Positions 7,427 through 16,830 of a stretch of 64,000 nt of DNA are shown here, piece after piece; position 1 is the first letter of the stretch; every line of letters begins with the position of its first letter. The position numbers and the translations under genes are program-made. Under the pieces are notes generated by a model. It was not told the DNA's origin, ran no database searches, and saw nothing but the letters and a program-made list of their open reading frames with translations. The DNA is from Candidatus Bathyarchaeia archaeon (GTDB taxonomy: Archaea; Thermoproteota; Bathyarchaeia; 40CM-2-53-6; CALIRQ01), in contig JAWBRV010000007.1 of NCBI GenBank assembly GCA_038843675.1, forward strand, positions 1-64,000, written 5' to 3'.

Positions 7427-9109
7427 TTATTTGGCCTCCCCCCTCAAGGATATCAGGGCCGCCTCGATCTCCCTCTCGGCCTTCTCCCCGCGCTTCCTTG
7501 AGGCGGATAGGAGCGAATTATAAACTTCCTTAGAGATCCTCCCGCTCCTGTATTGGGCCCTGAGTTGGCTTTCGGAGGCCTTGGCGGCCTCTATCTCCGC
7601 TTCGGCCCTCTCGATGCCCCCTATGAGCTCGGCGTACCTCGGGTCGCCCTTCTTGAGCCCATCCTTGACCGGGGCTAAGGCCCTCTCTAGCTCCTTGATC
7701 CTCTCTTCCGCCACCTTCCTTCTTCGCTTATATTCGTTCTTCCCGATACCCCCCCTAAGCAACTCCTCCTCCATCCTCTTCAAATTGAGCCTGAGCGCGT
7801 TCTTCTCCCCATATAGGTCGACGAACTTCTTCAATAGCTCTGCCAAGGGCCCGGCCTTAGGCCGGGCGCCCCTCTTGGAAATGCCGACCGCGACTGCTCC
7901 AAGGAGGATCGCCTCGAGGGCGAAGGCCCATCCCAAGGGCTTAAGGGCCGACCAAAATGGGTTGAAGGAATATTCCAAGCGAACCCTCGGCTTGGATATC
8001 GGTGAGATCGGGCCGAGGCTGTAGATGAGGGTGCTCGCATAGGCCTCCTCGCGCATCCTTATGGGAGCCGGCTCCGCCGACCTTAAGCTGAAGCCTCTCG
8101 GAAGCGAAATTGTTGCACTGGCGCCCTCGGCGAAGCCGGGTATCGGCGGGATCAATTCAAGCTCTATCCCCCGGCTCTCGAAACCCTTCCCCCGCTTTAC
8201 CGCTTCCTCTTTGGGGATTCGGAACGATACCGTGAAGGAGAAGCCTTCCGAGAACCTCACGTTCTTGAACCTAGGCCTAACGGTGACGTTGAGGGAATCC
8301 CCCGGCCCCCTGTGGATCGTTTGAGGGAGGGCGCCCCCCGCATCTTCGGCAACCACCCGCTCGGCACCCTTGGCCAGAGGCACCATTACGCCATCGATGG
8401 ACCTTTGGCATAGGTTCCTAACGGAATAGGAATCCTTGACGATCAAATCGCCGGATTCCTCAAAGGTTATGCTCCTTTCCAAGGATTCCACCTTCAGCAG
8501 CCTCTGCTCATATGATGTGAAATCTATGACGAATTCCTTATCCAAGTATGGCTCCAAAGGGGCGAGCGAGGCCCTAAGGACTAAGGCCATACCCTCCCTG
8601 CTGACCGAGAATATGGGGCCCTCGCCGAGGGATACCTTGGCATCCCCAGGGAGGAATATCTGGACGGTGCAATTCTCGATGGGCGCCTTGAGCATTGGGA
8701 AGGGATTGAGGCGCAAATAGAACTTCAACGCCCCATACGAGAGGAGGCCATCGAAGGCCGAATAAAGCGTCAAGCTTCGGGATCCCCCGCCCCCGGATGG
8801 GGGCCTCGCGCTCAACCATCGCGCTCCCGCCTCGGCAACCTCCCGAACGGCCACTTCCACTCCGGAACTATCGATGGCCCTCCATTCCTTCATAGAGGAG
8901 GCCATGCTCCCGGGGAACCCTACCTCGATCGCTTCCAAAGCGCTCGCCTCCCCCTCAATCCTATCCGCTATCACGACGCTGCCCCAATTTGCCACGATGA
9001 CCTCCCTATGGATCCGAAGCGGCTCGGGATTGCCTTGGGCGCTCGCTTGGCTCAGGATTGAGCTGAATATGAGGACGATCGCGAGAACCATTCCCAATCT
9101 CTTCATCAA
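7427..9109 (-). CDS. Single-pass membrane protein resembling ribophorin I (OST subunit), with cytoplasmic coiled coil
   Basis: 560 residues: a signal peptide (VLAIVLIFSSILSQASAQ), an ectodomain of about 390 residues, one transmembrane helix (AFALEAILLGAVAVGI, about residue 400) and a charged C-terminal helical region with heptad character (about 415-555). The ectodomain has features reminiscent of eukaryotic ribophorin I: RSITFEESGDLIVKDSY, an ISLPRGF block, and a pre-membrane LEYSFNPFWSALKP. These are similarities by eye, not a proven homology. A role beside an oligosaccharyltransferase is a guess; no AglB gene is in the window, though glycosylation genes flank it. Otherwise a secreted protein of unknown function. 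Confidence 0.55.
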   Translation of the reverse strand: MMKRLGMVLAIVLIFSSILSQASAQGNPEPLRIHREVIVANWGSVVIADRIEGEASALEAIEVGFPGSMASSMKEWRAIDSSGVEVAVREVAEAGARWLSARPPSGGGGSRSLTLYSAFDGLLSYGALKFYLRLNPFPMLKAPIENCTVQIFLPGDAKVSLGEGPIFSVSREGMALVLRASLAPLEPYLDKEFVIDFTSYEQRLLKVESLERSITFEESGDLIVKDSYSVRNLCQRSIDGVMVPLAKGAERVVAEDAGGALPQTIHRGPGDSLNVTVRPRFKNVRFSEGFSFTVSFRIPKEEAVKRGKGFESRGIELELIPPIPGFAEGASATISLPRGFSLRSAEPAPIRMREEAYASTLIYSLGPISPISKPRVRLEYSFNPFWSALKPLGWAFALEAILLGAVAVGISKRGARPKAGPLAELLKKFVDLYGEKNALRLNLKRMEEELLRGGIGKNEYKRRRKVAEERIKELERALAPVKDGLKKGDPRYAELIGGIERAEAEIEAAKASESQLRAQYRSGRISKEVYNSLLSASRKRGEKAEREIEAALISLRGEAK

Positions 9110-9161
9110 AATCGGACGCCCTCCCCAATTCCTCCTAGGCGAATAATCCCCGCGATATATA

Positions 9162-9998
9162 TTACCTACGCTCCCTTAGGAGCGGCCTCCATCCCTCCGG
9201 GACCTCCCGGATCCCCTTGGCGGGGACCCCGAAGCAGATCGTCCTCTTGGGGACATCCCTATTGACGAGGGCTTGGGCTCCTATTATAGCGCCCTCCCCG
9301 ATCCTAACGCCGGCCATTATGACGGAGTTCGCCCCGATGCTGGCCCCGCTCTCGATAATCGGACCCTTGAGCTCAACCTCCCTCTGGGCTACATACTTAT
9401 CGTTTGTTAGGACGCAATAGGGCCCGAGGAATACGAAATCACCTATGATCGAATTTGCGCATATGTAAGCGCCCGTTTGAATGGATACCCCGGAGCCTAT
9501 CTTACAATTTCCATCGATCACCACGTTCGTCCCTATTAGCGAGCCACCCCCGATCTCCACCCTCTCCCTCACCAACACGTAATGCCCGAACTCAACGCCC
9601 TCTCCGATCGAAACCCCTTCGTAAAGCACGGAGCCGGATCGTATCACGCAACCGCGGCCGATCCTGAGGGGCTCTGGGCTACCGCCCTTCAATACCCTCC
9701 TGCTGGGATATCCGAGCGAGCAATGCGGCCCTATATTGGTCCCATCCCCGATTTCGGATGGGCCGTTTATGATCGTGTGGGGTCCAACCACGACTCGATC
9801 CCCCATCCTAACACCCTTCCCTACCACGACCCCAAACCCAAGCTCGCATCCGGATCCTATCTCCGAGGATGGATCGACCTTGACGCCATCGCCCCAATGA
9901 CGAGCCCCCATCCTCATTCCCATTCCATACATTGCGTATTGGGGAAGATATAAGGGTGCCCAAGGCCCCTTGGGGATACTCGTTAAAAAACCTCTCAA
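9162..9998 (-). CDS. Left-handed beta-helix (hexapeptide) acyltransferase
   Basis: 278 residues built almost entirely of hexapeptide repeats (for example IGSGCELGFGVVVGKGVRMG and IGGGSLIGTNVVIDGNCKIG), the fold of trimeric sugar N- or O-acetyltransferases. It ends with the usual VPAKGIREVP tail. Likely acetylates a nucleotide-amino sugar for surface glycans. The ATG at 9998 overlaps the previous gene's stop as ATGA; an internal ATG near 9923, about 25 nt after a TATATC box, would remove 25 residues with no repeat character, so the start is uncertain. Confidence 0.8.
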   Translation of the reverse strand: MRGFLTSIPKGPWAPLYLPQYAMYGMGMRMGARHWGDGVKVDPSSEIGSGCELGFGVVVGKGVRMGDRVVVGPHTIINGPSEIGDGTNIGPHCSLGYPSRRVLKGGSPEPLRIGRGCVIRSGSVLYEGVSIGEGVEFGHYVLVRERVEIGGGSLIGTNVVIDGNCKIGSGVSIQTGAYICANSIIGDFVFLGPYCVLTNDKYVAQREVELKGPIIESGASIGANSVIMAGVRIGEGAIIGAQALVNRDVPKRTICFGVPAKGIREVPEGWRPLLRERR

Positions 9999-10960
9999 AT
10001 GCTGGGGTGAGGGTTGCGCCCCCTAGCGCCTCTGGGTCTTCGGATCACCAATGCAAAAATAGCTAACGCTGAGATGGCGAGCAGGGTTGCGATGGACGAT
10101 AATGATTTGCCCCAATCCCCGGTCTCACCCCCCACTTCAATGCTAGCCATTGATCGCGTCCAAACCGCGGTCGAAGTTGGGCGCTCGGGTTTAGTCGTTG
10201 AAACGGTCACCGATTGGGTCATCGCCGAACTTGAGGCCTTCGTGGAGATCGCTGAAAGCGGGATCGCACCGGAAGCCCATGGCCCCGAATAGACTATCTC
10301 CAACCTAGGGACCGCCCTCTCCCCATCGACCGAGTGAACGCCCTCCTTCGAATCGAAAGCGGCGATCTCCCCATCGGCATCCCTCTCCTCCTCTATCCTC
10401 AAGGCTATCCCGAAGTTTGAAGAGGGATTCTTGATCCAAAGCTCCACATCGCGCGTTATATCCCAAGAGACCCAAACGAAGGCCTTCGTGCCCACGATGG
10501 CCTGAGCTGTGGGGGAATCGGCCATCGGCGGTTGATCGGCCCATTTCATCGTTTTATCGTCCCAAGGGCCAAGGACCCTGAAGGCCAAATACTTGAGCTC
10601 CCTCTTTGGCGCTTGATACATGAAAAGGCGGAGCTCGGCCCGTAGGATCTTAGCCCCCGCCGGCACCCCCAATATATCGAACCTCAAATAGGCCCTTCCG
10701 TGGCCGTAGATCTTGAAGGCCCTATCATAGGTGTTCCCTACAAAGAGCCCCTCCGAGGCCCCGTAGGGGCCCGGGTAGACTTTCTCCTTGCCCACCTCGT
10801 AGACGAAACTGCTCACGTAGGTATCGGCCGATGGCGGCTTTACGACGATCAACCAATCGCTGGGGCCCTGCCCCTTCGCGATCCGCCCGGCTGGCATGGC
10901 TACGAGCGCAATCATAAGCGCCGCTAGGGCCCACTCAACCAACCCATATCGCGCGGTCAT
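9995..10960 (-). CDS. Membrane-anchored surface protein with DNRLRE/CBM96-type domain
   Basis: 321 residues with an N-terminal signal segment (ALAALMIALVAMPAG), a beta-sandwich of about 190 residues, a Ser/Thr-rich stretch (about 225-275) suited to dense glycosylation, and a C-terminal transmembrane helix (LLAISALAIFALVI) followed by a basic tail. The beta domain carries the pattern ADTYVSS, GRAYLRFDILGVPAGAKILRAELRLF and the late GIALRIEEE, as in DNRLRE (carbohydrate-binding CBM96) domains. It probably displays a binding module at the cell surface and shares an operon with the hexapeptide acyltransferase. Confidence 0.7.
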   Translation of the reverse strand: MTARYGLVEWALAALMIALVAMPAGRIAKGQGPSDWLIVVKPPSADTYVSSFVYEVGKEKVYPGPYGASEGLFVGNTYDRAFKIYGHGRAYLRFDILGVPAGAKILRAELRLFMYQAPKRELKYLAFRVLGPWDDKTMKWADQPPMADSPTAQAIVGTKAFVWVSWDITRDVELWIKNPSSNFGIALRIEEERDADGEIAAFDSKEGVHSVDGERAVPRLEIVYSGPWASGAIPLSAISTKASSSAMTQSVTVSTTKPERPTSTAVWTRSMASIEVGGETGDWGKSLSSIATLLAISALAIFALVIRRPRGARGRNPHPSI

Positions 10961-11057
10961 TCCGCGCTGGTGAGCGCAGTCGCCGGTTTTAAGCGTTTTC
11001 CGACAGAAGATTTAATTAATCGAGCATTGGAAGGGGGCCGCTCGGGGCCACCTCAAA

Positions 11058-11522
11058 ATGCCGGAGTGGGGCTATTCCGTTAGGGAATTGGATCCCGAGA
11101 GGACCGTGAAATGCTCGGGTAGGGAGCTCAGGATATCTCCCAAACATGCGGTCGAGATATGCCGAACCATAAGGGGGATGAGGCTCGGCGAGGCCAAAGC
11201 CCTCCTCGAGGCCGTTATTAGAAAGGAGAGGCCGATAGCCTTCAGACGCTACAAGAAGGAGGTGCCCCATAGGGATCTGCCCGAGAGATGGCATTCCGGC
11301 AGATATCCGGTGAAGGCGGCGGGGGCGATCCTCCGCCTCCTAGAGGGGCTCGAATCCAACGCCGAATATAAGGGAATTGATCCCGAAAGGCTCAAGATAA
11401 TCCATGCGGCGGCCCAAAGGGGGATGAAGGTGAGGAGGTATATCCCTAGGGCCTTCGGGAGATCGACCCCTTCATTCGAGACACTGACCCACGTGGAGCT
11501 CGTTGGCTACGAGATCGAATAA
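11058..11522 (+). CDS. rpl22: 50S ribosomal protein uL22
   Basis: 154 residues with the archaeal L22 pattern: ISPKHAVEICRTIRGM at the start, the exit-tunnel loop region AFRRYKKEVPHR, and the conserved C-terminal KVRRYIPRAFGRSTP. It lines the peptide exit tunnel. In most archaea it is preceded by uL2 and uS19; here the genes before it belong to the surface-protein cluster, so the S10-type operon is broken just upstream. A TTTAATTAAT box near 11010 probably drives it. Confidence 0.95.
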   Translation: MPEWGYSVRELDPERTVKCSGRELRISPKHAVEICRTIRGMRLGEAKALLEAVIRKERPIAFRRYKKEVPHRDLPERWHSGRYPVKAAGAILRLLEGLESNAEYKGIDPERLKIIHAAAQRGMKVRRYIPRAFGRSTPSFETLTHVELVGYEIE

Positions 11523-11577
11523 ATGTGCTTTTTTAGCCTCGGGAGCCATTAGCCATCCGAGCCAGTGGGCGATATGA

Positions 11578-11622
11578 TTATATAAACCCTGTTGAATTGC
11601 ATTAGGAGCCCCTGATAGGGCT
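11578..11622 (+). promoter_or_regulatory. Promoter and leader hairpin before uS3
   Basis: A TATA box TTATATAAA at 11578-11586 lies about 100 bp before the uS3 start, which predicts a leader of about 70 nt. Near the expected transcript start the leader can form AGCCC-CTGATA-GGGCT (11607-11622). This could be a site of ribosomal-protein feedback, but that is inference only. Confidence 0.35.
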
Positions 11623-11679
11623 GAGGAAAATTGAGGTTTCCCAGCGCCATCGAACTAGGGCATTGCGCCGGCGGTTGAG

Positions 11680-12375
11680 ATGTCCGTCCAAAGGTACTTT
11701 ATCAAGGAGAATGCCCTGCGGACCGCGGTTCATGAATTCCTCTCCAAGGAATTGGAGAGAGCGGGCTATAGCAAAGTTGAGTTGATGAGGACTCCGCTTG
11801 GGGTCAGGGTCGTCGTATACGCCGCTAGGCCGGGCATGGTAATAGGGCGGAGGGGGCAGAGCATAAAGGAGCTGACGAAGTTGCTCGAGGAGAGATTCGG
11901 GCTCGAGAACCCTCAGATCTCGGTGGCCGAGATAGAGGCCCCCGAGCTCGATCCCGCCGTCATGGCGGCTCAAATAGCCTCCGCCCTTGAGAAGGGGGTC
12001 CATTTTAGGAGGGCCGCCTATTGGGCCCTCCGTAGGATCATGGAGGCCGGGGCACTGGGAGCCGAAATAAAGATAAGCGGCAAACTCACCACGGAGAGGG
12101 CTAGGTACGAGAAATACACCGAGGGCTACCTGCCCAAGGCCGGGGACCCCGTCCTAAAGCAGATGAGGGAGGCGACCCATTATACCCAATTGAAGCCAGG
12201 ATTATTCGGGATAAAGGTTAAGATACTGCCGCCCAACGCCGAGTTCCCGGATAGGGTGATCCCTAAGGAAGGGCCGGGGCCCGAGGGTGAGGCGGAGCCC
12301 ACGGAGGCTGGGGCGGGGGGAGAGGCGGAGGGGAAGGAGGTCGAGGATCGAATTGCCGATTCTGAGGATGAGTGA
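11680..12375 (+). CDS. rps3: 30S ribosomal protein uS3
   Basis: 231 residues. The KH domain with GMVIGRRGQSIKELTKLLEE is at about 50-70, and the C-terminal domain with ISGKLTTERARYEKYTEGYL follows. It helps form the mRNA entry channel. The last 40 residues form an acidic Glu/Gly-rich tail. Its 3' end overlaps the uL29 start by 8 nt. Confidence 0.95.
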   Translation: MSVQRYFIKENALRTAVHEFLSKELERAGYSKVELMRTPLGVRVVVYAARPGMVIGRRGQSIKELTKLLEERFGLENPQISVAEIEAPELDPAVMAAQIASALEKGVHFRRAAYWALRRIMEAGALGAEIKISGKLTTERARYEKYTEGYLPKAGDPVLKQMREATHYTQLKPGLFGIKVKILPPNAEFPDRVIPKEGPGPEGEAEPTEAGAGGEAEGKEVEDRIADSEDE

Positions 12376-12550
12376 AATAAGATCGATGAAGCCCGAGGAG
12401 AGGGTCAAGAAGCTGGAGGAATTGAGGACCGAGTTGTTCAGGCTGAGGACGGCATCCGCAATGGGCAACGTGGAGAACCCGGCTAGGATCAGGGAGATAA
12501 GGAGGGCAATAGCTAGGCTGCTGACCGTCGAAAGGGAGGGCGAATCCTAA
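12368..12550 (+). CDS. rpl29: 50S ribosomal protein uL29
   Basis: 60 residues of two antiparallel helices (MKPEERVKKLEELRTELFRL, then NPARIREIRRAIARLLT). An open frame extends back to 12287 inside uS3, but the family length and conserved opening fit ATG at 12368. The stop TAA overlaps the next start as TAATG. Confidence 0.93.
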   Translation: MSEIRSMKPEERVKKLEELRTELFRLRTASAMGNVENPARIREIRRAIARLLTVEREGES

Positions 12551-12834
12551 TGGCGCCGATAACCCCCCAGAACCTATTGAAGCATGAGCTGATAGGCCTC
12601 GAGGCGAAGGTCGTTGGGAGCCCAAATGGATCGCTGATAGGGCTAGAAGGCCGGATAATGGATGAAACGAAGAAGACGTTGATATTGAATGTTGATGGCA
12701 AGAGAAAGACCGTCCCGAAGGACGTCGCCATCCTCCGCTTGAAGCTCCCCGATGGGCGCGCCGTCGAGGTCGATGGGAGGAAGCTCCTCGGAAGGCCGGA
12801 GGATAGAATAAAGCTTAAGGTGAGCAGATGGTGA
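12550..12834 (+). CDS. rnp1: RNase P protein component 1 (Rpp29/Pop4)
   Basis: 94 residues of an Sm-like beta barrel: [29 protein letters not shown], with a later [15 protein letters not shown] and GRPEDRIK. Rpp29 partners Rpp21 on the RNase P RNA during tRNA 5' maturation. Placement between uL29 and uS17 is the normal archaeal order. Overlaps are TAATG upstream and 7 nt into uS17 downstream. Confidence 0.93.
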   Translation: MAPITPQNLLKHELIGLEAKVVGSPNGSLIGLEGRIMDETKKTLILNVDGKRKTVPKDVAILRLKLPDGRAVEVDGRKLLGRPEDRIKLKVSRW

Positions 12835-13154
12835 CGAGGAACATAGGCCTCCCAGTGAAGCCCCCGGCCAAGGATTGCGAGGATCCCCTTTGCCCATTCC
12901 ACGGCGATCTGAGGGTGAGGGGAAAGGTCTTGGAGGGAATCGTCGCGAGCGATAAGATGAGGAATACGATCACCGTCGAGAGGGAGTACTTCCACTACAT
13001 AAAGAAATACAACCGATATGAAAGAAGGAGGAGCAAGATATCCGCCCATAGCCCGCCCTGCATGGAGGTCAAGGTCGGGGATAGGGTTAGGATAGCGGAA
13101 TGCAGACCCATCAGTAAAACCGTTTCCTTCGTGGTCGTGGAGAAGTTGGGGTGA
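12828..13154 (+). CDS. rps17: 30S ribosomal protein uS17
   Basis: 108 residues. The archaeal N-terminal extension carries a Cys pair in [10 protein letters not shown], then the OB-fold core [19 protein letters not shown] and [22 protein letters not shown] primary 16S rRNA binder. Confidence 0.95.
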   Translation: MVTRNIGLPVKPPAKDCEDPLCPFHGDLRVRGKVLEGIVASDKMRNTITVEREYFHYIKKYNRYERRRSKISAHSPPCMEVKVGDRVRIAECRPISKTVSFVVVEKLG

Positions 13155-13162
13155 TTTGATCG

Positions 13163-13600
13163 ATGCCGGCTCCGAAGACCAGGGCCGTCTCGGCCAAGGG
13201 GATGGTGGAATACCGCCCCAAGATCTCTAGGGGGCTGGTCCCCGGTACCATGCTCGTATGCGCCGACAATAGCGGAGCGAAGGAACTGAAGCTCATAAAC
13301 GTCATGGGCTACAGGGGGAGACATCGAAGATATCCCTCCGGAGCGGTGGGCGATATGGTCGTCGTCTCCGTAAGGAAGGGGACCCCGGAGCTTAGGAAGC
13401 AGATGTTCCACGCCGTAGTGATAAGGCAGAGGATGCCCTATAGGAGGCCCGATGGGATAAGGATTCAATTCGAGGACAACGCAGCGGTCTTGGTGACGCC
13501 GGAAGGGGAGCTGAAGGGCACCGAGATCAGGGGGCCGGTCGCCAAAGAGGCCGCGGAGAGGTGGCCAAGAGTGGCCAACTTGGCGAGCATGATACTATGA
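13163..13600 (+). CDS. rpl14: 50S ribosomal protein uL14
   Basis: 145 residues. It shows the universal core [58 protein letters not shown] and the end [12 protein letters not shown]. It sits at the subunit interface and the translational GTPase site. Confidence 0.96.
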   Translation: MPAPKTRAVSAKGMVEYRPKISRGLVPGTMLVCADNSGAKELKLINVMGYRGRHRRYPSGAVGDMVVVSVRKGTPELRKQMFHAVVIRQRMPYRRPDGIRIQFEDNAAVLVTPEGELKGTEIRGPVAKEAAERWPRVANLASMIL

Positions 13601-13601
13601 G

Positions 13602-13988
13602 GTGGCGAGGGGCTTGAGGGTGAGCTCGAGGAAACCGCGCGCTCAAAGAAAGGCGATGGCCAATGCGCCACACCACAGGAGGCGAAAATTCCTCTCCGCG
13701 CCACTATCGGATGAGTTGAGGGCCAAATATGGTCTGAGAAGCCTTCCGGTGAGGAAGGGGGATACCGTCAGGGTGATGAGAGGGGATTTCTCCGGTATAG
13801 AGGGCAAGGTTATACGGGTCGATCGGGATCGGGGGAGGATCTTCGTAGAGGGGATAACTAGGGAGAGCGTTTCCGGGGAAGCGAAGAATGTGCCGATCCA
13901 CGCATCGAAGGTCATGATAACCTCCTTGGATTTAAGCGATAAATGGAGGGCTGAGGCCTTAGAGGCTAGGGCTAGGGCGAGCGCGTGA
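13602..13988 (+). CDS. rpl24: 50S ribosomal protein uL24
   Basis: 128 residues starting at GTG 13602, one base after the uL14 stop. The KOW motif is RKGDTVRVMRGDFSGIEGKV, preceded by the archaeal N-terminal stretch HHRRRKFLSAPLS. Assembly-initiating 23S rRNA binder. It overlaps eS4 by 4 nt. Confidence 0.95.
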   Translation: MARGLRVSSRKPRAQRKAMANAPHHRRRKFLSAPLSDELRAKYGLRSLPVRKGDTVRVMRGDFSGIEGKVIRVDRDRGRIFVEGITRESVSGEAKNVPIHASKVMITSLDLSDKWRAEALEARARASA

Positions 13989-14740
13989 TGGGAAAGAAGG
14001 GCGGCTTGAAGCATCTGAAGCGCTACAAGGCGCCGGGATATTGGCCGATTAGCAAAAAGGCGTTCGTATGGGCGCCTAGGCCAAGCCCGGGACCGCATCC
14101 CATAGCGAATTGCATCCCGCTCCTGTTGTTGATAAGGGACGTCTTGGGATATGCTCATACCTCTAGGGAGGCCAAGTTGATAATCTCGCGCGGGGCGGTC
14201 AGGGTCGATGGGCGCGTTAGGAGGGATGAGGGATACCCCGTCGGCCTCATGGACGTTGTGGAGATACCCGAGGCGAACATCAGGCTCAGGATGGTCCCCG
14301 CGCCGAAGGAAGTCTTGGCCCCCGTTGAGATAGATGAATCCGAAGCATCCTTCAAGCTCTGCAAGGTGATCAATAAAACGACGCTCAAAGGGGGAAACGT
14401 CCAACTCAACCTCCATGATGGGCGGAACGTGGTTCTCAGGATATCGGATCCCAAGAATCCCATTGAAGACGGCTACTCGAGCCGGGACGTTATAAAGCTC
14501 TCCATTCCCGATCAATCGATATTGGATCATTTCAAATTCGAAATCGGATCCCTCGCGATAGTTATCGATGGGAAGAACATCGGGGCTAGGGGGAGGATAG
14601 CGAGCATAGAGCCGGGGACGGCCCTTAGGCCCGCGATCGCCTCCTTGGAATGCGAAGGCGGCGCCATCGTAAGGACCCTAGCGGATTACGTCTTCGTCGT
14701 GGGAAGGGAGGCGCCTGCGATAAAGCTCTACGGTGATTGA
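13985..14740 (+). CDS. rps4e: 30S ribosomal protein eS4
   Basis: 251 residues, an archaeal/eukaryotic protein. It opens KGGLKHLKRYKAPGYWPI, then has an S4-like RNA-binding domain (SREAKLIISRGAVRVDGRVRRD) and a C-terminal KOW-like domain. The start ATG overlaps the uL24 stop. Confidence 0.95.
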   Translation: MMGKKGGLKHLKRYKAPGYWPISKKAFVWAPRPSPGPHPIANCIPLLLLIRDVLGYAHTSREAKLIISRGAVRVDGRVRRDEGYPVGLMDVVEIPEANIRLRMVPAPKEVLAPVEIDESEASFKLCKVINKTTLKGGNVQLNLHDGRNVVLRISDPKNPIEDGYSSRDVIKLSIPDQSILDHFKFEIGSLAIVIDGKNIGARGRIASIEPGTALRPAIASLECEGGAIVRTLADYVFVVGREAPAIKLYGD

Positions 14741-15281
14741 GTTGCAAGTACAAAAACTCGAGGGGAATCAGAACCCCATGCGCCGGATCCGCGTTGGGAA
14801 GGTCGTAGTGAATATGGCGATAGGGAAATCGGGCGATCCATTGGAGAGGGCTAGGAAGGTCCTCGAGGGCCTTGTTGGCCAGCGCCCATGCCTCCGAAAA
14901 GCCAAGAAGACCATTAAGGACTTTGGCATAAGGAAGGGGGAGCCGATCGCCTGCATGGTGACGCTGAGGGGCCATAAGGCGCTTGAGTTCTTGAGGAGGG
15001 CACTCGCGGCTATAGGGAATAGGATAAAGGCTTCGAGCTTCGATGAGAAGGGGAACTTCGCCTTCGGCATAAAGGAGCATATAGAGATCCCAGGGACCAA
15101 ATACGACCCGGAGCTCGGGATATTTGGATTGGACGTCATCGTTGCGCTAGAGAGGCCAGGGTTCAGGGTTAAGAGGAGGGCCTATAAGAGATCCGATGTG
15201 GGGAAATCGCATGAGATCGGCAAGGAGGAGGCGATCGCATTCGCTAGGGAGGGGCTCGGGATAGAGGTCGTGGAGGGGTGA
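14733..15281 (+). CDS. rpl5: 50S ribosomal protein uL5
   Basis: 182 residues from GTG 14733, which overlaps the eS4 stop. Conserved blocks are [36 protein letters not shown] and the tip [16 protein letters not shown]. It binds 5S rRNA in the central protuberance. Confidence 0.95.
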   Translation: MIELQVQKLEGNQNPMRRIRVGKVVVNMAIGKSGDPLERARKVLEGLVGQRPCLRKAKKTIKDFGIRKGEPIACMVTLRGHKALEFLRRALAAIGNRIKASSFDEKGNFAFGIKEHIEIPGTKYDPELGIFGLDVIVALERPGFRVKRRAYKRSDVGKSHEIGKEEAIAFAREGLGIEVVEG

Positions 15282-15285
15282 TACC

Positions 15286-15450
15286 ATGGCGAAGATGAAG
15301 CCGAAGAAGGAGAGGAAATTCGGGAAGTCCGTTAGGCCATGCAAGCGCTGCGGACAAATGAATGCGGTTATACATAAGTACGGACTTGACCTCTGCAGGC
15401 AGTGCTTCAGAGAAGTCGCGAGATCATTGGGATTCGAGAAATATTCTTGA
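15286..15450 (+). CDS. rps14: 30S ribosomal protein uS14, zinc-binding type
   Basis: 54 residues from ATG 15286 to TGA 15450, read directly from the sequence. It carries a four-cysteine zinc knuckle: CKRC at about residues 19-22 and CRQC at about 37-40, followed by [14 protein letters not shown]. The stop TGA overlaps the ATG of uS8. Confidence 0.93.
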   Translation: MAKMKPKKERKFGKSVRPCKRCGQMNAVIHKYGLDLCRQCFREVARSLGFEKYS

Positions 15451-15851
15451 TGGTGACCGATATGCCCTCCGATCCCCTTTCCAACGCCCTCTCCACCATA
15501 TTCAACAACGAGATAAGGAGAAAGCGCGAATGCTTGATATCTCCGGCTTCGATGCTGATAGGCAAGGTCTTGGCTATAATGCAAAGGAATGGCTACATAG
15601 GTGAGTTCGAATATATAGACGATTCCAGATCCGGAAAGTTCAGAGTCCAGCTCTTGGGCCGGATAAACAAATGCGGAGCGATCAGGCCGAGGTTCCCAGT
15701 TAAGGCCGATGATATAGAGAAATGGGAGGCGAGATATCTGCCGGCTAGGGATATGGGCTTCCTCCTAATCAGCACGCCTAAGGGGGTGATGACCCACAAG
15801 GAGGCAAAGGAGAATAGGATCGGTGGGGTTCTCTTGGCCTATTTCTATTAG
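15450..15851 (+). CDS. rps8: 30S ribosomal protein uS8
   Basis: 133 residues. The start at ATG 15450 overlaps the uS14 stop by one base; the longer frame from 15402 lies within uS14. Conserved: [18 protein letters not shown], then [20 protein letters not shown]. Central-domain 16S rRNA binder. Confidence 0.94.
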   Translation: MVTDMPSDPLSNALSTIFNNEIRRKRECLISPASMLIGKVLAIMQRNGYIGEFEYIDDSRSGKFRVQLLGRINKCGAIRPRFPVKADDIEKWEARYLPARDMGFLLISTPKGVMTHKEAKENRIGGVLLAYFY

Positions 15852-15865
15852 GAGGGACTATCGCT

Positions 15866-16417
15866 ATGGCGAAGCAGGAATATGTGGAACGGATCGTGCA
15901 AATTCCGGAAGGGGTGAATGTGACCCTCAATGGAAAGGCGATAGAGGTGAACGGTCCCTTGGGGAGGATCGCGAAGGATTTCTCCCATATGCCCGTGGAC
16001 ATAGCGATCAAGGATTCCTCGGTGGTGATATCCGCCAAATGGCCCAAGAAGAGGGACCTTGGGATGGTGGGCACGGCCGCTGGCCACATCAGGAATATGA
16101 TAAAAGGCGTCACCAAGGGCTTCACTTACAAAATGAAGATAGTCTACGCCCATTTCCCGATGAGCGTCAAGTTCTCCAAGCCAGATGGCAAGGTATTCAT
16201 CGAGAACTTTTGCGGTGAGAAAACCCCTAGGGTTGCCAAGGTGGTCGGCGATGTGGATGTCGTTGTATCCGGGGATGACGTGATAATAAAGGGGATAAAC
16301 CTCGAGGAGGTTTCCCAGACAGCCGCCAACATAGAAGCCGCCACCAAGATCAAGGATAAGGATCTGAGAGTATTCCTCGACGGGATCTACCTATATGAGA
16401 AATCGGAGGGGATGTAG
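15866..16417 (+). CDS. rpl6: 50S ribosomal protein uL6
   Basis: 183 residues. Two L6 repeats are visible: VNGPLGRIAKDFSH with GTAAGHIRNMIKGVTKGF, and the C-terminal TAANIEAATKIKDKDLRVFLDGIY. A GGAGG ribosome-binding site precedes it. Confidence 0.95.
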   Translation: MAKQEYVERIVQIPEGVNVTLNGKAIEVNGPLGRIAKDFSHMPVDIAIKDSSVVISAKWPKKRDLGMVGTAAGHIRNMIKGVTKGFTYKMKIVYAHFPMSVKFSKPDGKVFIENFCGEKTPRVAKVVGDVDVVVSGDDVIIKGINLEEVSQTAANIEAATKIKDKDLRVFLDGIYLYEKSEGM

Positions 16418-16419
16418 GA

Positions 16420-16827
16420 ATGTCGAAAGCCATCCTCAGGCTTAGGGAGCGTTTGAGGTCTAGGGAGCCAAAGTTCCTGAGGCAAGAATCTTGGCGCTAC
16501 AAGAGGCTGGAGACCGGATGGAGGAAGCCCAAGGGCAAGACGAGCAAGATGCGAAGGAGGCTTAGGGGGTGGCCCAAGCTCGTCAAGGTTGGATATAAGC
16601 TCCCGAAGGAGGCCCGGGGCCTCCATCCCTCCGGATCCGTGGAGGTCTTGGTCAGGAGGCCGGAGGATCTCCAAGGCCTAGATCCGGCGAAGCATGTTGT
16701 AAGGATAGCTCATACGGTTGGCGAGAGGAAGAGGGTCGCCATAATCCAGAGGTCAGCCGAGTTGGGATTGCGCGTCCTGAACCTCAGGCGCGCGGAGATC
16801 CCGGAGGTCGGGGTAGGTGGGGAATGA
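16420..16827 (+). CDS. rpl32e: 50S ribosomal protein eL32
   Basis: 135 residues. It matches eL32 in KFLRQESWRYKRLETGWRKP and GYKLPKEARGLHPSG, with the typical RIAHTVGERKRVAIIQRSAE near the end. Archaeal/eukaryotic-specific. Confidence 0.94.
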   Translation: MSKAILRLRERLRSREPKFLRQESWRYKRLETGWRKPKGKTSKMRRRLRGWPKLVKVGYKLPKEARGLHPSGSVEVLVRRPEDLQGLDPAKHVVRIAHTVGERKRVAIIQRSAELGLRVLNLRRAEIPEVGVGGE

Positions 16828-16830
16828 GAT

